From Clostridium_AI sp964409685 (GTDB lineage: Bacteria; Bacillota; Clostridia; Lachnospirales; Lachnospiraceae): 64,000 nucleotides of DNA. The DNA lies in the NCBI GenBank assembly GCA_964409685.1, contig CAYPEJ010000011.1, forward strand, positions 1 to 64,000. The letters are read 5' to 3'. The notes below the pieces were generated by a model. It searched no databases, was not told where the DNA came from, and saw only the letters and a list, made by a program, of their open reading frames with translations. Of the stretch, positions 55,471 through 64,000 are shown one piece after another. Every line of letters begins with the position of its first letter. The first letter of the stretch is position 1. The translations under genes and the position numbers were made by a program.

Positions 55471-55502
55471 GCTGTCTCAGTGTTTTTCACTGAGGCAGCT
55501 TT
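55471..55502 (+). terminator. Hairpin ending the yicC-rpoZ operon
   Basis: GCTGTCTCAGTG pairs with CACTGAGGCAGC around TTTTT; only a short T tract follows, so some read-through to the peptidase genes is possible. Confidence 0.65.
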
Positions 55503-55536
55503 ACTACTATATAAATACGTATGTGGAGGTGGCATT

Positions 55537-56124
55537 GTGGATAACGTGAAAGAAGGAGTTGGGCAAGAGAACTCTGTATCTGCAATTGATAAGAAAAAGA
55601 AGATAAGAGGTTATGTGTTGGAAATATTAGTCTACGCAGCATTATTTGTTCTGTGTGCATTAGTCATTCCAAACTATGTGATGCAAAGAGCAAAAGTTTC
55701 AGGTTCGTCTATGGAGAATACACTATTTGATGGTGATAATGTATTAGTGGATAAGATTAGTTATCAATTTCATGATCCAGAACGATATGACGTTGTAGTG
55801 TTTTACCCATTTGAAGGAGAAAAAGAACACTATGTAAAACGTGTGATTGGTCTACCTGGTGAGACGATTCAGATTATTGGTAGTGACATCTATATAGATG
55901 GGGCAAAGATAAATGAAAGTTATGGAAAAGATCCAATTACCTATGCAGGAATTGCGGCAGAGCCGATTACATTAGGGGAAGATGAATTTTTCTTAATGGG
56001 AGATAATCGAGAAGAAAGTTATGATTGCAGGTATGCAGATATTGGACCTGTACATAAAAGTGCGATCGATGGAAAAGCAGTTTTACGTATTTGGCCATTA
56101 AAAAGTTTTGGGGCATTTGATTAA
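55537..56124 (+). CDS. lepB: Signal peptidase I (first of a tandem pair)
   Basis: Removes signal peptides from secreted proteins. The 195-residue protein has an N-terminal cytoplasmic stretch, one membrane helix (about residues 27-47), the catalytic Ser in SGSSMENTL, the catalytic Lys in YVKRVIGLPGE, and the late boxes GDNREESYDCRYADIGPV. The start is GTG 55537, behind GGAGGTGGC; the in-frame reading further upstream crosses the rpoZ terminator. A second copy lies 103 bp downstream. Confidence 0.93.
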   Translation: MDNVKEGVGQENSVSAIDKKKKIRGYVLEILVYAALFVLCALVIPNYVMQRAKVSGSSMENTLFDGDNVLVDKISYQFHDPERYDVVVFYPFEGEKEHYVKRVIGLPGETIQIIGSDIYIDGAKINESYGKDPITYAGIAAEPITLGEDEFFLMGDNREESYDCRYADIGPVHKSAIDGKAVLRIWPLKSFGAFD

Positions 56125-56227
56125 GGGACTGGCAGCAAAAGACTTATTACAAATAGGAATGTATAGTTTTGGTTACTTGGGGAGATATCAAAAGCTGACT
56201 TTTAATTTCGGATAAGGGAGATAGTCT

Positions 56228-56815
56228 ATGAGGGAACAGGAAAAGAAGAAAACTATAGGTACAAAAAGAAGTAAGAAAAAAGGCAAAGAGAGGGTACTAT
56301 CTGCTTTGTATGAGTTTTTGATTTATGTAGCAATTTTTATATTATGCTTAGTGTTCGTTCCAAAGTACATTTGTTGTAAATATACAGTAGAAGGTATTTC
56401 GATGGAAAGAACATTGGAAGAAGGACAGTATCTTTTAGGTGAAAAGATAAGTTATCGTATTACGGATCCAAAACGATACGATGTTGTTGTAGTACAACCT
56501 TTTGAGGATGATGAAGATAATTACTATGTGAAGCGAGTGATTGGGCTACCTGGTGAAACCATTGAAATCAAAGATGGCCTTTTGTTTATTGATGGGAATG
56601 AAATAGACGAATCAGACTATATTAAGGAAGATATGTGGGAAACTACAATTCTGGAACCAGTCACATTAGGGGAAGATGAGTTTTTTGTAATGGGTGACAA
56701 TCGAAATTATAGTAGTGATAGCCGTGAAACTGAGATTGGACCAATTCCAAAGGATAGAATTATTGCAAATCTTATCTTACGAGTGTGGCCGTTAAGTGAA
56801 TTTGCTGTCATATAG
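56228..56815 (+). CDS. lepB: Signal peptidase I (second of a tandem pair)
   Basis: Also 195 residues with the same plan: lysine-rich start, one membrane helix (about 28-46), Ser in VEGISMERTL, Lys in YVKRVIGLPGE and MGDNRNYSSDSRETEIGPI. The motif around Ser (GISM against GSSM) and the substrate-binding loops differ from the first copy, so the pair has diverged rather than being a fresh duplication. It has its own ribosome binding site (AAGGGAG) and a terminator at 56862. Confidence 0.93.
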   Translation: MREQEKKKTIGTKRSKKKGKERVLSALYEFLIYVAIFILCLVFVPKYICCKYTVEGISMERTLEEGQYLLGEKISYRITDPKRYDVVVVQPFEDDEDNYYVKRVIGLPGETIEIKDGLLFIDGNEIDESDYIKEDMWETTILEPVTLGEDEFFVMGDNRNYSSDSRETEIGPIPKDRIIANLILRVWPLSEFAVI

Positions 56816-56861
56816 TTGTTGCATAATAAGTAAAAGAGTATAATTGGAAATGTAACTAGTG

Positions 56862-56891
56862 GAAAGCGTCATAGATTATGGCGTTTTCTTA
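56862..56891 (+). terminator. Terminator of the second signal peptidase gene
   Basis: GAAAGCGTCATA pairs with TATGGCGTTTTC (with G-U pairs), then TTATTTT. Confidence 0.65.
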
Positions 56892-56896
56892 TTTTA

Positions 56897-56976
56897 ATTC
56901 ATAGGAAATTCCGCTTCGCTCTATTTCCTATGAATCAAAAAAACTAAAAAGCAGGGGCGGGATGTACACTTTGTTT
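56897..56976. repeat. Dispersed palindromic element, copy 2
   Basis: ATTCATAGGAAAT (56897-56909) and its complement (56923-56935) enclose TCCGCTTCGCTCT, followed by an A-run, CTAAAAAGCAGGGGCGGGAT and ACTTTGTTT. It matches the element at 18956-19039 except for the loss of about six bases (GCCCCT). It sits directly before the CPBP gene and may carry part of its promoter. Confidence 0.8.
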
Positions 56977-56997
56977 AGAAAGGATGGATGAGTTCAA

Positions 56998-57945
56998 ATG
57001 AAAAAATTAGCGCCAAGTGCGGTATATAATCGAGTAGGATGGTTTTTTTGCGTTTTGGAAGTAATCGTACAATTTGTTGCTACATTAATTTTAATGGGAT
57101 GTATGATTGTGGATCGAACGGCTCTTGATAATGCAGATATTTTGATGGTTGCCAGTGCAGTATCTTATTATGCAATTGGATTTCCATTGTTTATTTTGTG
57201 CATGAGTACGTTAGATGGAAAGGCGAAAGAGCAGAAGTCAAAGCTTTCTGTGAAACAATTTGCAGTATTCTTCTTTATTTCTTTTGCAGTTATGAATGTA
57301 ACAAATTTATTAAATATTGCATTTCAACAGGGATTTCAAATGATAACTGGACATGAATTGGGAAGTGCCCTTGACGATGTGATTATTGCACCAACTTTCA
57401 TTACAATTTTAACATCAGGAATACTTGCACCAATTGTAGAAGAATACACATTTCGTTATTTTGCACTGAATAAGCTAAGAAAATATGGTGAGAAAATTGC
57501 TATTGTGATTACGAGTGTACTATTTGGAGTATTTCATGGAAACTTTGAACAGTTTATCTATGCAACGGCAATTGGTTTAGTGTTTGGTTATGTAGTATGT
57601 AAAACAGGTCGAATTTGGTATTCAATTGTCCTCCATATGCTGTTGAATTTCTGTGGAGGTATTATTCCACTTGTTGTGGAACAGATCAATAATCCAGTTG
57701 TAACACTTATTTTTACAGTGGTAAGTTACGTGGCAATTTTAGTTGGAATTATCCTATTTGCGCGAAATATTCACAATGTACAGTTGGAAGTAGGAACGGA
57801 GTATGTAGAACACCCAATCCAGACAGTAATATGTAATCCAGGAATGTTAGTATTTATAATTGGTAGTATCGCGCTTATGGTATTCAGTTTAGTTTCTCAG
57901 ATTGCAACGGTCTTTTTGAATGGAATGGCACATAATGTATATTAA
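56998..57945 (+). CDS. CPBP-family intramembrane metalloprotease
   Basis: The 315-residue protein has about eight hydrophobic helices and the three CPBP/Abi motifs: EEYTFRYFALNKLRK (EExxxR), FGVFHGNFEQFIYATAIGL (FxxxH) and a third HMLLNFCGG (HxxxN). Members process prenylated or peptide substrates in the membrane or protect against bacteriocins. No bacteriocin gene is nearby, so the substrate is unknown. Start follows AAAGGATGG. Confidence 0.88.
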   Translation: MKKLAPSAVYNRVGWFFCVLEVIVQFVATLILMGCMIVDRTALDNADILMVASAVSYYAIGFPLFILCMSTLDGKAKEQKSKLSVKQFAVFFFISFAVMNVTNLLNIAFQQGFQMITGHELGSALDDVIIAPTFITILTSGILAPIVEEYTFRYFALNKLRKYGEKIAIVITSVLFGVFHGNFEQFIYATAIGLVFGYVVCKTGRIWYSIVLHMLLNFCGGIIPLVVEQINNPVVTLIFTVVSYVAILVGIILFARNIHNVQLEVGTEYVEHPIQTVICNPGMLVFIIGSIALMVFSLVSQIATVFLNGMAHNVY

Positions 57946-58034
57946 AGTGCAATAGTCGGGATTTGACAGTGTATTTGTATTGCTTTATAATAATCCCATA
58001 CTTTTATAAACGGTTAAGTCAAAGGAGAAAAACG

Positions 58035-58880
58035 ATGAAGTTTACAAAGATGCATGGTTGTGGAAATGATTATATATACGTAAATTGTTTAGAAGAAACA
58101 GTAGAGAATCCAGTTAAGGTAGCTCAAATCTTAAGTGTGCCTCATTTTGGTATTGGATCAGACGGATTGATTTTAATTAAACCTTCTGAGATAGCAGATT
58201 TCCAGATGGAAATGTACAATGCAGATGGTTCCGAAAGTGCAATGTGTGGAAATGGTGTTCGTTGTATCGCAAAATATGTATATGACTATGGTTTAACAGA
58301 TAAAACAAGAGTAGAATTAGAAACAAAAGCAGGAATCAAGTATCTTGATTTACACATTGAAAACGGAAAAGTTGCTACAATCACTGTTGATATGGGTTCT
58401 CCTATCTTGGAAGGGAAAAAGATTCCAGTTGCCTTAGATAAGGAAACAGTAATCGCAGAACCAATTACAGTAGGTGGCGTAGAATACGAATTTACAGGTG
58501 TTTCTATGGGAAATCCACATGCAGTTGTGTATGTAGATAAAACAGAAGATTTAGATATTGAAACAATTGGTCCAAAATTTGAAAATCATGAGATGTTCCC
58601 AGAACGTGTAAACACAGAATTTATTCAAATCTTAGACCGTAACACAGTGAACATGCGTGTATGGGAACGTGGTACTGGTGAAACATTAGCATGTGGAACT
58701 GGTGCATGTGCAAGTGTAGTTGCATGTGTATTAAATGGATTGACAGATAATGAAGTGTTGGTTCATTTATTAGGTGGGGACTTATTTATTAAATACGACC
58801 AAGAGCAAAATAAAGTATTTATGACAGGTCCAGCTACTACAGTATTTGATGGTGAAGTTGACATCACAGATATGAAATAA
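58035..58880 (+). CDS. dapF: Diaminopimelate epimerase
   Basis: Converts LL- to meso-diaminopimelate for lysine and peptidoglycan. The 281-residue protein has the two catalytic Cys in NADGSESAMCGNGVRC and GTGETLACGTGACAS, and starts MKFTKMHGCGNDYIYVN. ATG 58035 follows AAAGGAG; the reading back to 57963 has no family resemblance. murE, the enzyme that uses meso-DAP, follows after 70 bp, so they are probably one unit. Confidence 0.96.
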   Translation: MKFTKMHGCGNDYIYVNCLEETVENPVKVAQILSVPHFGIGSDGLILIKPSEIADFQMEMYNADGSESAMCGNGVRCIAKYVYDYGLTDKTRVELETKAGIKYLDLHIENGKVATITVDMGSPILEGKKIPVALDKETVIAEPITVGGVEYEFTGVSMGNPHAVVYVDKTEDLDIETIGPKFENHEMFPERVNTEFIQILDRNTVNMRVWERGTGETLACGTGACASVVACVLNGLTDNEVLVHLLGGDLFIKYDQEQNKVFMTGPATTVFDGEVDITDMK

Positions 58881-58950
58881 AAAGAATGTATATTATTTAT
58901 AATAGGGAATATTGGATTGCAGAGGCAATAAGTATGGAAGAGAGGTTAAC

Positions 58951-60408
58951 ATGCTTTTAACAACATTGATTCAAACATTAGAATATGAAGTAATAAAAGG
59001 GGATGCATCCCGAGAGGTGAATCATTTAATATATGATTCCAGAAAAGTAACAGAAGGCGATGTATTTGTCTGCATTAGTGGTGCTGTTTGCGATGGACAT
59101 AATTTTATTCCACAAGTAATCGAAAAAGGAGCATCTGCTATCATAGTGGAAAAAGACGTAGAAGTAGATGCAGATATTACGGTAGTTCGCGTTGCAGATA
59201 CAAGAGAAGCGCTTGCCCATATGTCAGCAGCGTACTTTGGTCATCCAGCAGAAAAATTAAAAGTAATTGGGATTACAGGAACAAAAGGAAAAACAACTAC
59301 CACATACATGATTAAGTCTATCCTTGAAAATGCAGGTTTTACAACAGGCTTAATCGGTACAATCGAGACTATTATCAAAGACGAAAGAATTCCAGCATGT
59401 AATACAACACCAGAATCCTACGTAGTACAAGAAACATTCCGTAAAATGGTAGATGCAGGTTGTCAATGCGTGGTTATGGAAGTTTCTTCCCAAGGATTGA
59501 TGCTTCATCGTGTGAGTGGATTTACATTTGATTATGGTATCTTTACGAATTTAGAGCCAGATCATATTGGACCAAATGAACACAAAGATATGGACGAATA
59601 TATTGCATGTAAAAGCAAGTTGTTCTCACAATGTAAAGTTGGTATCTTAAATGCAGACGATAGCCATTTAGAAGAAGTATTAAGAAATCATACTTGTGAA
59701 GTAGAAACATTCGGTATGTCAGAAAAGGCAGACCTTCGCGCAACAGGTTTACATCTTTGGAGGGCACAAGGAAGTCTTGGAGTAGCTTACGATTTAAGTG
59801 GTATCCTAAATATGAAAGTATCCATTGATATTCCGGGAAAATTTAGTGTGTATAACTCTATGGCAGCTATTGCGATTTGTCGTCATTTTGGTGTATCCGA
59901 AGAAAATATTGCAAAAGCACTTTGTAATATTCGTGTAAAAGGTCGTGTGGAATTAATCAAAGTATCCGATGACTTTACACTTATGATTGACTATGCACAC
60001 AATGCCATGTCATTAGAAAGTTTATTAACAACGTTAAAAGAATATAATCCAAAACGTCTTGTATGCTTGTTTGGATGCGGTGGAAATCGTTCCAAACTTC
60101 GTCGTTATGAGATGGGAGAAGTTTCTTCAAAATTATCAGATTTAACAGTTATTACTTCTGATAACCCAAGAGATGAAGAGCCAATGGATATTATCAATGA
60201 TATTTTGATTGGAGTCCAAAAGGCAGATGGCGAGTACGTTACAATTCCAGACCGTAAAGATGCCATTCGTTATTGTATTGAAAATGGTCAAGAAGGTGAT
60301 ATTATCGTATTAGCTGGTAAAGGTCATGAGGATTATCAAGAAATTAAAGGGAAAAAATATCATATGGATGAACGCGAATTAATCGCAGACATTTTAAATG
60401 AAAAATAA
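58951..60408 (+). CDS. murE: UDP-MurNAc-tripeptide synthetase, meso-DAP-adding
   Basis: Adds the third amino acid to the peptidoglycan stem peptide. The 485-residue Mur ligase has the ATP loop GITGTKGKTTTTYMI near residue 107, MEVSSQGL, FTNLEPDHIGPNEHKDMDEY, and DYAHNAMSLESLL. The substrate motif DNPR (in TSDNPRDEEPM) marks specificity for meso-diaminopimelate rather than lysine. This agrees with dapF next door. Start at 58951 follows AGAGAGG. Confidence 0.95.
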   Translation: MLLTTLIQTLEYEVIKGDASREVNHLIYDSRKVTEGDVFVCISGAVCDGHNFIPQVIEKGASAIIVEKDVEVDADITVVRVADTREALAHMSAAYFGHPAEKLKVIGITGTKGKTTTTYMIKSILENAGFTTGLIGTIETIIKDERIPACNTTPESYVVQETFRKMVDAGCQCVVMEVSSQGLMLHRVSGFTFDYGIFTNLEPDHIGPNEHKDMDEYIACKSKLFSQCKVGILNADDSHLEEVLRNHTCEVETFGMSEKADLRATGLHLWRAQGSLGVAYDLSGILNMKVSIDIPGKFSVYNSMAAIAICRHFGVSEENIAKALCNIRVKGRVELIKVSDDFTLMIDYAHNAMSLESLLTTLKEYNPKRLVCLFGCGGNRSKLRRYEMGEVSSKLSDLTVITSDNPRDEEPMDIINDILIGVQKADGEYVTIPDRKDAIRYCIENGQEGDIIVLAGKGHEDYQEIKGKKYHMDERELIADILNEK

Positions 60409-60437
60409 TCGGATGATAGATAAGGAGGTATAGCGTA

Positions 60438-62666
60438 ATGTATGCAGACATCATAGTAGATATTTCGCATGAAAATTTAGATAAAACATATCAATATGCT
60501 ATACCAGATAAGTTAATTGATAAAGTAAAAGTGGGGGCTTTGGTTAAAGTCCCTTTTGGCAGGGGAAATCGTTCCATTAAGGGATATGTGGTAAATATTA
60601 CTGATATCCCCAATTGGGATCCTGAGCGAATCAAACCAATCTCAGAAGTGCAAGAAAATGGTTTGGTGATTGAATCTCAACTGATACAGCTTGCTTATTG
60701 GATTAAGGACAATTACGGGGCGACTATGAATGATGCACTAAAAACTGTGATTCCAGTGAAGCAAAAGGTGAAGGCAAAAGAAAAGAAACAGGTACGTCTT
60801 ATCGTCAATTCTAATGTTGGACAACAATATCTAGGTGAATATAAGAGAAAGAAGCATACAGGAAAAGTGAGGCTGTTAGAAGCACTATTGCAATACGGTG
60901 TGCTTGACCAAGAGGTTATTAGAAATAAACTTTCTGTATCTCGTGATACTATAAAAAGTTTAGAGCGAGATGGGTTGATTGAAGTCATAACGGAACAACT
61001 TTATCGTAATCCTGTAAAAAATCTGGAGCAAAAAGCACCAACCATTCAATTGAATGCAAATCAACAAGCAATTGCAGATGAAGTCATTGGAGATTATGAA
61101 CAAGGTATTCGAAAGACATACTATATACATGGCATTACGGGAAGTGGGAAAACAGAAGTCTACATGGAGATTATTGCAAACATAGTAGCAGAAGGAAAAC
61201 AAGTGATTATGCTGATTCCTGAAATTTCGTTGACCTATCAGACTGTGATGCGTTTTTATAGTCGTTTTGGTGACCGAGTATCTTTCCTACATTCCAAATT
61301 ATCGGGTGGAGAACGTTATGATCAATATCTTCGAGCAAAAAATGGCGAGATTGATATTATGATTGGCCCACGTTCTGCGTTATTTACGCCGTTTCAAAAT
61401 CTAGGATTTATCATTATTGATGAGGAACACGAAGGAAGTTATAAAAGTGAAAGTCCTCCAAAGTATCACGCTCGTGAAGTTGCTTTAGAACGTGCAAGGC
61501 TTACCAATAGTAGTGTGCTCATGGGTTCAGCAACGCCATCGGTTGAAAGTTATCAAAAAGCATTGGCGGGAGAATATAAATTATTTGAACTAACGGAACG
61601 TGCTGGACATGCTAGACTACCAAAGGTATGGATTGTTGATTTAAGAGAAGAATTAAAAAATAAGAATAAATCCATCTTTAGTGTGAAACTTCGCACACTG
61701 ATGGAAGAAAGACTTCGTAATCGTCAGCAGATTATGTTGTTTTTAAATCGAAGAGGCTATGCGGGATTCGTATCTTGTAGAAGTTGTGGGCATGTAAAAA
61801 AATGTCCACACTGTGACGTTTCATTAACATCTCACAATAATGGGAAATTAGTCTGTCATTATTGTGGCTATGAAGAAACGATGCCAAAGACTTGTCCAGA
61901 GTGTGGTTCTAAGTTTATTGCTGCATTTGGTACAGGAACACAAAAGGTAGAAGAGATGGTTCGAAAAGAATTTCCAATGGCAAGGGTGTTGCGAATGGAT
62001 GCAGATACCACATCGAAAAAAGGTGGCCATGAGGAAATTTTATCCGCATTTAAAAATCAAGAGGCGGATATTTTAATTGGAACACAGATGATTGTAAAAG
62101 GGCATGATTTTCCAAATGTAACATTGGTGGGAGTTATCGCGGCAGATTTGTCCTTGTTCTCAGCAGATTATCGTTCCTCGGAGCGAACATTTCAACTACT
62201 TGCACAGGCGGCTGGTCGTGCAGGGCGTGGAGAATTAGATGGTGAAGTAGTCATCCAGACTTATCAGCCAGACCATTACAGTATCGTAGCTTCAGCAAAA
62301 GAAGATTATAAACAGTTCTATGAACAAGAAATCGCGTATCGAACTTTAATGGCGTATCCGCCTGCCGAGCATATGGTGGCGATTATGATTACGTCAAAAG
62401 AGGAAGAAAAAGCACAAATTGCAGGGAAAGTGTTATATAATAAAGTAGCATTTTATCAGCATGAAAATGAGGTAAAAACAATCGGTCCAGTAAAGGCATC
62501 GATTGGTAAAATAAATGATATTTATCGTTGGGTAATTTACCTAAAGAGTAAAGACTATGAGATTTTAAAAGAAATCAAAAATACGTTAGAAGACTATATG
62601 GAACAAGAAGAATTTTTTAAGAAATGTTCTGTGCAGTTTGATTTCGACCCAATCCATAGTTATTAG
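60438..62666 (+). CDS. priA: Primosomal protein N' (replication restart helicase PriA)
   Basis: Superfamily 2 3'-5' helicase that reloads the replisome at stalled forks. The 742-residue protein has the N-terminal 3'-DNA binding domain (ADIIVDISHENLDKTYQYAIP), Walker A GITGSGKTEVYME, DEEH in IIDEEHEGSYKSE, a zinc region with eight Cys (CRSCGHVKKCPHC, CHYCGYEETMPKTCPEC), and helicase motifs V/VI (GTQMIVKGHDFPNV, QAAGRAGRGELDG). TAAGGAGG precedes the ATG. Followed closely by def and fmt. Confidence 0.97.
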   Translation: MYADIIVDISHENLDKTYQYAIPDKLIDKVKVGALVKVPFGRGNRSIKGYVVNITDIPNWDPERIKPISEVQENGLVIESQLIQLAYWIKDNYGATMNDALKTVIPVKQKVKAKEKKQVRLIVNSNVGQQYLGEYKRKKHTGKVRLLEALLQYGVLDQEVIRNKLSVSRDTIKSLERDGLIEVITEQLYRNPVKNLEQKAPTIQLNANQQAIADEVIGDYEQGIRKTYYIHGITGSGKTEVYMEIIANIVAEGKQVIMLIPEISLTYQTVMRFYSRFGDRVSFLHSKLSGGERYDQYLRAKNGEIDIMIGPRSALFTPFQNLGFIIIDEEHEGSYKSESPPKYHAREVALERARLTNSSVLMGSATPSVESYQKALAGEYKLFELTERAGHARLPKVWIVDLREELKNKNKSIFSVKLRTLMEERLRNRQQIMLFLNRRGYAGFVSCRSCGHVKKCPHCDVSLTSHNNGKLVCHYCGYEETMPKTCPECGSKFIAAFGTGTQKVEEMVRKEFPMARVLRMDADTTSKKGGHEEILSAFKNQEADILIGTQMIVKGHDFPNVTLVGVIAADLSLFSADYRSSERTFQLLAQAAGRAGRGELDGEVVIQTYQPDHYSIVASAKEDYKQFYEQEIAYRTLMAYPPAEHMVAIMITSKEEEKAQIAGKVLYNKVAFYQHENEVKTIGPVKASIGKINDIYRWVIYLKSKDYEILKEIKNTLEDYMEQEEFFKKCSVQFDFDPIHSY

Positions 62667-62684
62667 AAAGAGAGGAAGAAAAGT

Positions 62685-63176
62685 ATGGCATTACGTAATA
62701 TTAGACAAATGGGAGATCCAGTTTTAGAAAAAAAATCAAAAGAAATCAAGGAGGTTACTCCAAAGATTCTTGAACTAATTGATGATATGCTTGATACTAT
62801 GTATGAAGCACAGGGTGTAGGTTTAGCAGCACCTCAGGTTGGAATTTTAAAAAGAGTAGTTGTAATTGATTGTTCTATGGAAGAAGATGCAGAGCCATTA
62901 ATTTTAATCAATCCAGAGATCTTAGAAACAGATGGTGAACAAACAGGTTATGAAGGATGTTTAAGCTTACCAGGAAAATCCGGTATTGTAACTCGTCCAA
63001 ACTATGCAAAAGTAAGAGCATTTAATGAAAATATGGAAGAAATAATTGTTGAAGGTACAGAATTACTTGCTCGTGCACTATGCCATGAAATCGAACACTT
63101 AGATGGTCATATGTATGTAGAAAAAGTAGAAGGTGATTTAGTAGATACTGCTTCTTTATATGAAGATGAAGAATAA
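62685..63176 (+). CDS. def: Peptide deformylase
   Basis: Removes the formyl group from nascent N-termini. The 163-residue protein has the three conserved motifs GVGLAAPQVG, EGCLSLPG (metal Cys) and HEIEHLDG (metal His pair and catalytic Glu). Start follows AGAGAGGAAG. The formyltransferase gene lies just downstream, so the two opposite steps are co-encoded, as is common. Confidence 0.97.
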   Translation: MALRNIRQMGDPVLEKKSKEIKEVTPKILELIDDMLDTMYEAQGVGLAAPQVGILKRVVVIDCSMEEDAEPLILINPEILETDGEQTGYEGCLSLPGKSGIVTRPNYAKVRAFNENMEEIIVEGTELLARALCHEIEHLDGHMYVEKVEGDLVDTASLYEDEE

Positions 63177-63215
63177 TGGGTAGAATACTATTTTTACTAT
63201 GCTAGGAGGAATGAA

Positions 63216-64000
63216 ATGAGAGTTGTGTTTATGGGTACACCTGATTTTTCAGTACCAACATTACAAAAAATAATTGATGCAGGGCATGAAGTGGTTGCAG
63301 TAGTAACTCAGCCAGATAAACCAAAGGGTAGAGGAAAAGCAATGCAGTTCTCACCTGTAAAAGAGGTAGCTGTGAAACACGATATTCTAGTATTACAGCC
63401 AAAAAGAATTAAACAAAATGAAGAATTCTATCAAGAAGTGAAAGCTTTAAATGCAGATGTATTCGTTACGGTTGCATTTGGTCAGATGCTTCCACAAGAA
63501 ATTTTAGATTTACCAAGATACGGATGTGTCAATGTACACGCTTCCTTATTACCAAAATATCGTGGTGCTGCACCAATTCAATGGGTGATTCTTGATGGCG
63601 AAACAGAATCTGGTGTTACAACGATGATGACAGATATCGGTATTGATACTGGTGATATGCTCTTAAAAGAAGTAATTCAACTAGATGAAAAAGAAACTGG
63701 TGGAAGTTTACACGATAAGTTATCTGTAATTGGTGGAGACTTATTAATAGAAACATTAAAGCAGTTAGAAGCAGGAACCATTACTAGAATTCCTCAAGGT
63801 GAAACACCAACAAGATATGCAAAAATGCTTACAAAGGATATTGGTAAAATTGATTTTACAAAATCTGCAGTTGAAATTGAACGACTCATTCGTGGTTTAA
63901 ATCCTTGGCCAAGTGCATATACGTCCTTACATGGAAAGACTTTAAAAATATGGGATGCCAATGTCGTAGAAGTTACAAGTGAAGGAAAACCAGGTGAGAT
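63216..64000 (+). CDS. fmt: Methionyl-tRNA formyltransferase, 3' end beyond window
   Basis: Formylates initiator Met-tRNA with 10-formyl-THF. The visible part (about 261 codons) is open to the window edge with no stop. It reads MRVVFMGTPDFSVPTL at the start and contains VNVHASLLPKYRGAAPIQW (catalytic Asn-His and SLLPKYRG), DIGIDTGDML and GLNPWPSAYT. ATG 63216 follows AGGAGG by 8 nt; an out-of-frame ATG at 63211 is too close and stops at once. It lacks only the C-terminal part of the tRNA-binding domain. Confidence 0.96.
   Translation, partial: MRVVFMGTPDFSVPTLQKIIDAGHEVVAVVTQPDKPKGRGKAMQFSPVKEVAVKHDILVLQPKRIKQNEEFYQEVKALNADVFVTVAFGQMLPQEILDLPRYGCVNVHASLLPKYRGAAPIQWVILDGETESGVTTMMTDIGIDTGDMLLKEVIQLDEKETGGSLHDKLSVIGGDLLIETLKQLEAGTITRIPQGETPTRYAKMLTKDIGKIDFTKSAVEIERLIRGLNPWPSAYTSLHGKTLKIWDANVVEVTSEGKPGE

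Overview
The window looks like a chromosomal segment of a low-GC anaerobic Firmicute, most likely a Lachnospiraceae-type Clostridium. It encodes the [FeFe]-hydrogenase maturase HydF, AgrB, the RemA (DUF370) / Gmk / RpoZ cluster, meso-DAP-type MurE and an EF-G paralogue. Ribosome binding sites are strongly AGGAGG-like. No rRNA or tRNA gene was recognised. Species assignment is inference.

Layout. (1) 1-7947: the distal half of a type I-B-like CRISPR-Cas locus. A 3-repeat mini-array with both outer repeats degenerate lies directly before cas3-cas4-cas1-cas2. A structured leader and a 54-repeat / 53-spacer array follow. The Cascade genes (cas6/8/7/5) are not in the window. (2) 8-23 kb: mostly single genes separated by clear hairpin terminators. 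These are rpsT, a stand-alone IIA-Glc protein, pyrC, a lipoprotein, a histidine-free HPr-like protein, a cysteine hydrolase, MYG1, GtrA, AgrB without an intact agrD, DUF2156 and GNAT, cysK, a membrane glycerophosphodiesterase and gdhA. A promoter- and terminator-bounded non-coding stretch rich in GGA motifs (about 18589-18955) lies between the GNAT gene and cysK. (3) 23.9-27.4 kb: an AT-rich accessory island with a decayed gene remnant, an AAA ATPase plus TOPRIM-like pair of RloA/RloB or AbiL type, and an unrecognised 309-residue protein. (4) 27.5-43.8 kb: arylsulfotransferase-like protein, galK-galE, SDR, a CheX-like/CheY pair, argS, DUF815 ATPase, ppx-ppk, queA, and a GH4 glycosidase behind a cre-like palindrome. 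(5) 43.97-45.96 kb: a second accessory island, with a TIGR04255-like protein, a 67-residue protein and an MBL-fold hydrolase in a tight operon. (6) 46-64 kb: housekeeping. It holds an aroF-tyrA-aroA operon behind a promoter with four TTTAAA boxes, then fusA2-like, hydF, yicC-remA-gmk-rpoZ, tandem signal peptidases, a CPBP protease, dapF, murE, priA, def and fmt (cut by the window end).

The most interesting unexplained items are the mini-array upstream of cas3 (possible regulatory guide), the three-gene TIGR04255/MBL island, the ATPase-TOPRIM island with its third gene, the GGA-rich candidate sRNA, and a dispersed palindromic element present at 18956 and 56897.
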